DNA of 64,000 nt from Bryoerythrophyllum caledonicum. Lineage: Eukaryota > Streptophyta > Bryopsida > Pottiales > Pottiaceae. A model generated the notes under the pieces. It was given only the letters and a program-made list of their open reading frames with translations. It did no database searches and was not told the origin of the DNA. The DNA lies in the NCBI GenBank assembly GCA_963971425.1, contig OZ020514.1, forward strand, positions 44,545,527 through 44,609,526, given 5' to 3'. Shown here in pieces: positions 56,443 through 64,000 of the stretch (position 1 is its first letter; every line of letters begins with the position of its first letter). Position numbers and translations under genes: made by a program.

Positions 56443-59400
56443 ATGGAAAGAGAGGTCCATAGATCACATGTCCATGGGCAAAGTTTGGATGTCCACGTTG
56501 TAGGCGAGCAGTCCATGAACACAGATTGCGTGGATTTAGGGAGTGGAGATGAAACTCACATGTGGTCTTGGGAGTATTCCGACCTAAATCAGAATACCTA
56601 TGTCTGTCCTTTGCAATCGTCACAACACCCTCTCTGTTCGCTTGACGTTCACAGGCCTGGTCTCGCGCATACACATTTGAATGAGAATATATTAGATCCT
56701 AGGCTTGCCCATGTTCCAAGGCCTGACCTCCTCCTTAGACCTGGCCTCCTCCATAGCGCTCTTCACATTTGTAACCCTGGCCACACACCACGTTCTTGTA
56801 GTCTGGTTCGAAACACCAGTGGACACGACAAACTGCCTCACTGCCCCATCCCAAATCTATTTGTCCCTGCTTCGAACTCATTTCATGATATACGAATGCC
56901 CCTTGGCCTCCTTTCAGATCCGACTAGCCCTATTCTGAACCCATTTGAGAACAACGTAGAGCCTCGTGGTGTCCCCTCAATGCCTCCTGGCCTCGTTGAA
57001 CCTCCAAGTGAACACCCCCGAAGGCCAGAAGCCCATGTTCCGTTTTCCTCTGTTGATGTTGCGAACCCGCCTGTTAATGTTGAAATTCCCGGTGCTGCTC
57101 AGCCAAGCGGGCACGTTCTCAGCCCTGGCCTCGTTCCAAGACTGGACGAAGTTTCTGTTCCTGGCCACATTCCAGATGTTCCTAACCCTGGCCATGCTCT
57201 CAAAACAGATGAAGTTCCATTCCCTGGTCATGTTCCACCTATAGTAGATACAAATGGCGCAACACCTACTGATGTTATCAACAAACCTTCGTGGAGGAAT
57301 ATTTACAAAAAGGTTCATAAGACTGTTCAATTTCCACCACCTGGACCTTTCGACCAAACAAATCTCGCCTGGAAGTCTAAGATAAATCATGGAGGCGGAA
57401 TACAAAAAACCGTTTAGATGGCCACAATATGCTGGGACCGACTTCAAGATTTTGTTGAAGGGGAAATGATCAGAAGACAATTTCCGTGTACGTTCGTTGA
57501 GGACAGCTACAACAATTTGAAGAAGGACAGGGAGGGCATTGAGAGGACACAAGTGCGAACTGAATCGGCCCTTCAGGAAATCAAGTAAGTCGTCTTATCT
57601 TTTGCATGTTTAATGGTAATTTATGGTTGTTATTTGATAAGAAATATTACCATTTGAATTTTTTGTTGAAGGTTTTTCTGCCAATATGGTCCAAAGGACC
57701 GTTCAAATCAATACAAAGTAGAGGTACAAAAGGTATTTGCCCACACTTTGATGCTGCGGCGGAATTCTACGAATGGGAAAAAGGCTCTTCAACGGGCATA
57801 GAAGCTGGTCGACAAGTCAGCGAAGAGTGCTGCCAGGGCAACAAAGCGGTCGAGGACAGAGATAGAGCTAAACCTGAACATTGAAGTGGTGGAAGAAGAT
57901 GTTGATGAGATGAGTACTACCCATGATGCCGAACTTAGACCTCTTGAGGCTCAAAAGTTGATTGATGGGGCGAAAACATCGAGACGCAGCAATCGTATTG
58001 GAAAAATTCAAACCGGTATGTCTATCAAACACGGTTGCCAATGTTATTTCGTGGCCAAACAACTTGTACTTGATGAATCCTTGTGCACTATCCACTTCCA
58101 TTGCATGGACCACGTGAACAAGGATGGGAGACCATGCCACGACATAGAATTTGGCGGCCAAAGAGCTGGTTTATCCGGGCGGCTATCGAAGGCCACCAAG
58201 GACTCGATTCTAAAGGCGTTGGGGAGTGGCAAATCTCTAGTACAAGTCATGGCTGACCATATGATTGAGGTACTTCGCTGTGCAAAATTGAACTTGCCGG
58301 CCACAAGAGATACATTTGTGTTGCCTGCAGATGTCCACAACATTGCGAAGGGGCTGGCAAAGGAACTATGGGAGAAGCATCCTTGTGACGCCCTAAGTGT
58401 ACGAATGTGGAAAGACGCCAACCCGGAGTCTTTCTATCACTACAACAAGTTTGGCAACATAGATCTGAACGATCCCCCTCCTAATGACGCTCTGTTTTGT
58501 CAGGCCATCCAAACTAAATGGCAAATAGAAATGATGGTCCGTCATGGCCATAAACGAGCTCTGTCTATTGATGCAACGTTCGGAACAAACGAGCCTAAGG
58601 TAACACATCCGCCGCAGACTATGTGCATTTCAGGCTTTATTTGGTGAACGTTTTTCTTACCTTATTTTTGTCCTATCTAATAGTACCTGCTCTATACAGT
58701 AATGGTGTTTGATGACTGGGAGCAAGGTATTCTTGTGGCCTTCACCGTACAGGGGAAGTCTCGCCAACAAGACGTTGTCGTATGGTTGAAAAAACTGAAT
58801 GCCAGATGTGTGGCCATTAAGCCAGATTGGAGACCGAATGCTGTAGTAACAGATAATGACCAGGCAGAATTGAATGCCATCAGGTAAGCATGATCCCTGC
58901 ACTAGTATTGCTGTGACCTCTAGGGTAGTTCCATTTCAAAAACATCCTCATTCAAACTGGATGTTTTGTAGGGAGGTCTGGCCTCTTATAGATGGCCACC
59001 AAGGACAGGGGGGCGAAACTGTCAAAATCTACTTATGCCTTTGGCATGTTTGGAAGGCTTGGCTCGAACAAGCGATACAAAAGATTAAGGCCAACTATGT
59101 TCGTACATTAGTGTTGCAGGAATGTGCTGACCTCATGTACGGTACTGGCATATTATAGGGGGAAGCAGCTGTGCAGGCATCTTTTGATAGGTTTCAGGGC
59201 TTGCGAACCAAGTATCCGGGAGCAACCTCTTTCTTCAATTACTTCGAGAAGCATTGGATCCCTAAAATCCATATGTGGGTTACAGGGTATAGAAATATTC
59301 CACATGCTAACCAAGATACAAACGCTGCAGTGGAAAGTTATCATGGGAACTTGAAGTCCATCTTGGCAAGCTCTAGGTCACGCTTTGACGGGCGTCGGAT

Positions 59401-60175
59401 CGACTGGTTGGTCTACCATCTAGTCAAAGATGTCTTGACGCATTATTGGTACGCTGTACAATGTAAGCTGTTCGGATTTATAAAGAATGGCAAGGCAGAA
59501 GGCATGGTCGCTAGTGCTGTAATTCGGGCACGCGAAATCCCTGACGACCACGTTTGTATTGACCGGGAACTTGACATTGCGTATGTCGCGAGCCAAACGA
59601 ATTTTCCCGCAATTTAGGTGGTGACAAGTGCGAGGACAGATTGGGCGCAGTGCTCATGTCCATTGGGAACGCGTGGAAACATGTGCAAACATGTTGTGAA
59701 GGTATTCAAGATGATTCATGCAGGGGTGCAGGATGCAACAATCATTATGTATGCTGGGTCTCTACGGGGTACAATTGGTCTTGTTCGCAGTCCTGCCGGT
59801 CTTAGCCTAGCGTACAACGGTGTTCTAGAGCTGAAAGCTAATGTTCTTCACAGGGTCTCCGGAGTTCACAACACCACTAATCTCCAAAAGATGCTTGCAG
59901 ACATTAAGAGTGCCTTGCAAGAAATTGAGAAATTGGCTATTGAAGACGTGGAATTGAGGACACATATTCTTGCCAATGTGCAAGAGGCAAAAGGAAACGT
60001 TCTAAATTTGAAGGTACGGGCTGACTTCGGGCTTCTACACCCGGCATCTGAAACTTCGTTTCAAGACAACGAGGGAAGTTAGAATTTGAGGCGTTTCAAG
60101 GCTTGTAGTGAGTTGGGTAGAGGACGGGCAGGGTCTACATCCAGGAGAGGTCGAGGGCAGGCAAACATGCCTTAG
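56443..60175 (+). pseudogene. MULE transposase gene with SWIM zinc finger, four exons
   Basis: Exons 56443-57584, 57672-58599, 58684-58883 and 58972-60175 join in phase through consensus GT-AG introns of 84-88 bases. The N-terminal part is Pro-rich with PGL and PGH repeats (56650-57240). A Cys/His finger follows (CQCYFVAKQLV with FHCMDHV, 58036-58110). The MULE DDE domain has LSIDATFGTNEPK, VMVFDDWEQG, VVTDNDQAELNAI and LWHVWKAWL (58560-59060). A SWIM finger reads CSCPLGTRGNMCKH (about 59650-59690). A basic GRGRG tail ends at 60173-60175. Length is about 1,100 codons. Five in-frame stops precede the last one (57415, 57799, 59156, 59615 and 60080), all TAG; otherwise the frame is intact. No terminal repeats were found, so transposon and domesticated FAR1/MUSTANG-like gene cannot be separated. 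Confidence 0.75.
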
Positions 60176-61023
60176 ATACATGAAGTATTTTATCTACGTC
60201 AATTTCCACGTTTAATGGTGTCCCCACGTTCAAAACCCCTTATTCAATGGTGATATCAATTTCATAATCTATGTAACACACTGTGGTTGATGTTGAATGA
60301 TGAGAAAGCTTGGAAAATAACAACTTCATTATGGATTGTTGACATTATGAAAAATTAAAAACCGTAGAGAATTTTTGATCCAAAAAGGGTAAACAATCTA
60401 AGAACTTGAAAATATAAATGGAAAATAAGAACCTACCATATATATGAAGGAATTATAACATACTAACAACTAAGAAGATGAAGAAACAAAAAAAAGAAAA
60501 CAAAAAAAAAGTGAAAAAAAGCCTTGAACAATGGATAATTTGGGAAGGAATTGAACAAAATAAGATAATGAAACATTAATAGGTTGAAACAGCAAAATTT
60601 CTAAAAACTAAACACTTGAATCTATAAATGAAACAAAAGAGAACCTAACATAGTCATGAAAGAAGAAGAGCCAACAATGTCATTCAATATTAAAGAACAA
60701 GTAATGGAACTGGACAAAATACAGAGCCAATATGTAAATTTTTTCTTAAAGTGCTTAGTATATCGAAAAATGTATGAGCCTGACCACATAATATGGTGTA
60801 CAAACCACGAAACCTAGGTGAAAACAACCTTGAAACAAAATGGATGTCAATATCTTTGAACAGCTACTATAAAAGTCTAACCAAAACATGTTTTCCGCAA
60901 AACTCATGCCAATGTCTGAAAAACGGATACCTAAAGGCTCCTTCAAGTCTACCATACCAACAACTCAACCAACCTAATCATCAGCATCCTCAGTTGACCG
61001 CATGCCTTGTCCTCCATGTAGAA
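60176..61023. other. No gene seen
   Basis: A-rich spacer between the convergent MULE gene and the minus-strand gene; probably both 3' untranslated regions. Confidence 0.5.
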
Positions 61024-61186
61024 TCAGCTCGCCTTCATCTCGCACCATACTAGTCTCCTCTCGAGTATCCACCTCAGCAGAATCTTCATCTCCACACTCT
61101 CCCAACGCTGCTTCATAGGGACAAATGTCCTCCTCGACGCCAGAAGACAAAGAAGACTCCTGGAAGCTAGATAAATCAGCAGCTCG

Positions 61187-63914
61187 TTAGCTGTCCACCA
61201 AGATGCCCTCCAATAACGACTGGAGAACAGCCTCACTCTTAGCTGCCACCTTCTTCGCCGAATCAAAGTGCATCTGGCCACTAGGAACCCACACTCCCAA
61301 CGTCTCCAAACTCCCATAAGTATAATGCAATGCCACATTTTCTCTAGCGAGGAGAACATTCCAAAACCGTGTGCTATCCACCTTGCGCACCACACCATCA
61401 ATCGGAGTGACCCACAACTCCTGCAGTTGATCCTCCATGTTGAAATGGAGCATGTCGCAGCAGGCGTGAACAAAGATAGTCTGATGCCAATGGAAAAACT
61501 TCGGAAAAAGCTCCCCAAGTCCACGGCCAGACTCTAGCACTGCACAAATTGTAGTGAAGTGGACATCACCTGTATCCATAGCCGGGAAAAGGATGCGACC
61601 CCACCGCAGCATAGACTCCATCGCCAATATCACCTCCTCATGACGTGCAGCCAACCTCTCAGGCCCAAGACCTATAATAGCACATATCAACGGGACCTTG
61701 CAACCGTATGCATTAACACATAGAAACTTCAAAGCCCTAGCAAGTGGTGGGCAATAAAACTCCAGCGTCCTCTTCCGCTCCTCCTCCAACATCCATGCCA
61801 CCAGTACTTTGAATTCAGTCTCAGTGTATTGGAAGGGTCGCTGTAGACACGGTGGCATGGGTGCCATGGAAAACGATCGAAACAAGCTTGACCACGACCA
61901 CGCTGCATCCTCTACGTCCATAGCCACCCTGAGGTCAAAGGTCTCCAATGCAAACGCAACGTACTGGGCACGCATGGTAGCCACCTCCTCCAGTCTGGAA
62001 TTGTAGTCTTGGACCCGAACGCTGAAATCATGAATATACTCGTGATGTTGCACAAATGCCTGGATCGCCTCGCCCATCTTCTGCGAATTTTTGCCCTGGA
62101 ATATGTTGACGACACCTCTGAGGGCCTCCAAGTCACGTGCGGTGCAAGATGCCTACAAACAAAAAGTCCAAGAAAGTTGGCACATATTAAAAAAACTCAA
62201 CAATACGAAACTAAAGCCACAGTGACCATCTATGAAATGGATAGTGGTCTAAAAAATTCATCAACGCATTCCAAGTATTGAAAACATATAAAACAAGGAA
62301 GCCACTCCTGTATATCAAGATCGTAATGGATAGCACCCCCAGCACAAAAAACCTTCTTTGCTAAACGACCCCCTCCATGTAGAGCCTCCATCACTAAGGC
62401 AACAGAAGTGGGCTCCTAAGATAGGTCGATGGGGAAAACATCTTCAGTGAGCTCCACGAGAAGATATAGGCCAGGAGGAGGTCCTGGCCTAACAGGCATG
62501 GTGGCCGGATCCACCACTGGAAATCTCTCGGCTGCCTCCGCGATGGCCTTCGCTCGATGATGGGCACGGAGAACCGCAACTGCAGTCATAGGAGTCCCCT
62601 GCGGAGGTGCTGGGCTCTCAAAAGGGGGCGGGGGGGTCGGAGGGGCTGGGCTGTTCGGAGGTTCCGGGCTGTCCGGAGGTGCTCGACTCCTTAGAGATGC
62701 CTCTCCAACGTCTGGACTAGAGACCTCACGTGACATCAACGCCTTGCTACTGCGGGCACGTGGTGGAGTTACCAAATTAGCATGCCCTTCGAAAGGATCC
62801 AAAATAGGGTCTTCACATCCTGCCGGATTCTTCATAGTGTCCCGGGTAGCATCTGGAGCTATGGGAGAGGTCCTACAAATAGGACCAACCACCGCCTACG
62901 TTGGCCCAAGGGAAGAACTTTCCGGGCTGCAGTGTGATCACGTTGAAGTCACCCCACTTTGCTGTAGATGTGATCGAAGTAGTGGGTTGGCCTGGCCAGT
63001 GCGTGAAGGTAGCACGAAGGCGTCATCAGAACCAGCCGCCATGGCTGCCGACCTCGTGAATGTGGGACGCTTCCCAACTGGTATTGAGCTCCGCGGATCG
63101 TCCACGTCACTCACTTGACCTGTCCGCTTCGAACGAACCGGTCCATCTCCAGACAGCTTCTTCCGCGCAAAGTGTGTCAATGGCTGATCATCGTCATCGG
63201 AGCTCGGAATGTGGATTGTGTTGTCCTGGAATTGGCTGCAGACAATGGGTGTGTCGTGGTCAGGCACAATGACCAAAGATGTGGCCGCAGACTTCTTCCC
63301 ACTCATGGCCTCCGGAAGTGGAAGTCCATATGCCCTCAAGATCGTCCTGGCCTCCTTGTTCCCATCCAAACCACAAGATGGGAAGATCTTCAAAGGTCCC
63401 AAGTCGTCGTACGGGTACTTCTTGCACTGCCCCCCTTGTCAATGGTACCCCAACGCAGACTTATCGACGAAGTCTTGGCTGTAGTACCTACAATAAAACG
63501 GCACCTTGGTCCTCCTCGTCTTTGCTAGCGCCCCTCTGGCCTCCTGCGATGCCAAATGGTGTTCACCTCCACCATCAAGTATTCATACTCACTCTAGGAG
63601 TATGTACTATGATTTGGATCCTGGTGGAGATGCTTCGATTTGCACACGATGACGCTCTCCAGCCCGAATTTGCCATCAATGGTAAGCTGCAAACAAGATA
63701 GCCTAAGATAAGAAGTGATGTCTTGAAAAAATAGATTACTGAAAATCAGTAGGGAACTTACTCCAAGGACAAGACCCGGCTGGATGGTCTGAATTATGTG
63801 TCGCCACTATAGAGGGAGTGAGGACTCCTTCAGTATAGTTGCCCGTTGCTTTAACACCTCCACAGCGTCATCATAGCACAATTCACCCAAGTTCGGCGTG
63901 GTCTGACACTCAAC
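61187..63914 (-). pseudogene. Unrecognised multi-exon gene, probably decayed
   Basis: Exons on -: 63914-63762 (acceptor ttgtag, donor gtaagt), starting VECQTTPNLGELCYDDAVEV. Then from 63698 (acceptor tttgcag), with LTIDGKFGLESVIVCKSKHL and, after a frame change, KVPFYCRYYSQDFVDKSALG and KKYPYDDLGPLKIFPSCGLD. A Pro-rich linker follows (PPDSPEPPNSPAPPTPPPP, about 62690-62630). The last exon runs from about 62151 (acceptor tttgtag) to 61187, 315 codons without a stop, with FPKFFHWHQTIFVHACCDML. The N-terminal half contains about six stops (four TAG, two TGA). No known domain is recognised. The gene may continue beyond the right edge. The intact last exon suggests either recent decay or that part is still translated. 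Confidence 0.45.
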
Positions 63915-64000
63915 CTACAATGAAAACAACCAGAACTTAGTTGAAATGAAATGTCATTGGCAAAACTAAGCCCAAAATAAATAAAGTCCCTCCAAATGCC
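63915..64000 (-). other. Intron at the window edge
   Basis: T-rich on -, ending in the acceptor ttttcattgtag used by the exon at 63914. No coding sequence seen. Confidence 0.4.

Overview
The window is nuclear DNA of a land plant. It is AT-rich, its genes carry GT-AG introns, it has a degenerate TTTAGGG telomere-like block, and it is packed with plant-type transposons: Ty1/copia, hAT, MULE with a SWIM finger, PIF/Harbinger, pogo/Tigger, Tc1/mariner and MITEs. No ordinary housekeeping gene is visible. The mix, especially the Tc1/mariner, pogo and DUF7869 genes, suggests a non-seed plant (bryophyte, lycophyte or fern). That placement is inference.

Left third (about 1-26,100). Two large, old, diverged loci of one family lie here. 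Locus 1 (about 950-9,800) holds a multi-exon gene with a ParB-like GGQH segment, a class I methyltransferase-like segment and a lysine-rich tail, followed by three tandem NIF/FCP1-like phosphatase-fold modules whose catalytic aspartates are missing. Locus 2 (about 12,970-26,125) holds a homologous ParB-like/methyltransferase-like gene on + and, divergently on -, a DUF7869 transposase-like gene. Each locus has its own dispersed palindrome: GTCGGCT-nnn-AGCCGAC in locus 1, GACCGGAGGATCCTCCGGTC in locus 2. The palindromes sit mainly in introns, including intron 1 and the intron after methyltransferase motif I in both genes. In locus 2, intron 1 carries eleven copies in a 66-bp tandem array. This pairing of a putative DNA-binding or modifying protein with a locus-specific palindrome is the main candidate for an undescribed system.

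Middle (26,300-46,400). In order: the 3' end of a copia fossil; a TTAA-flanked 840-bp MITE; a PIF/Harbinger locus with transposase and Myb-like ORFs; a 483-bp tandem duplication; unrecognised minus-strand ORFs; and an old copia element interrupted by a MULE-type MITE and a hAT element at the same GGCAGTAC site and by a pogo/Tigger element at a TA. Beyond it lies a nearly whole Tc1/mariner element with TIRs and TA duplications.

Right (46,400-64,000). A long AT-rich gene-poor stretch contains a GATA-type microsatellite, a second Tc1-like relic with about 170-bp inverted arms, and small tandem repeats. Then come a four-exon MULE transposase gene with a SWIM finger and an unrecognised multi-exon minus-strand gene at the right edge.

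Across unrelated non-viral genes the in-frame stops are mostly TAG, as expected if CAG codons decayed by C-to-T change at CHG-methylated sites. Nearly everything here looks like silenced, decaying repeat DNA.
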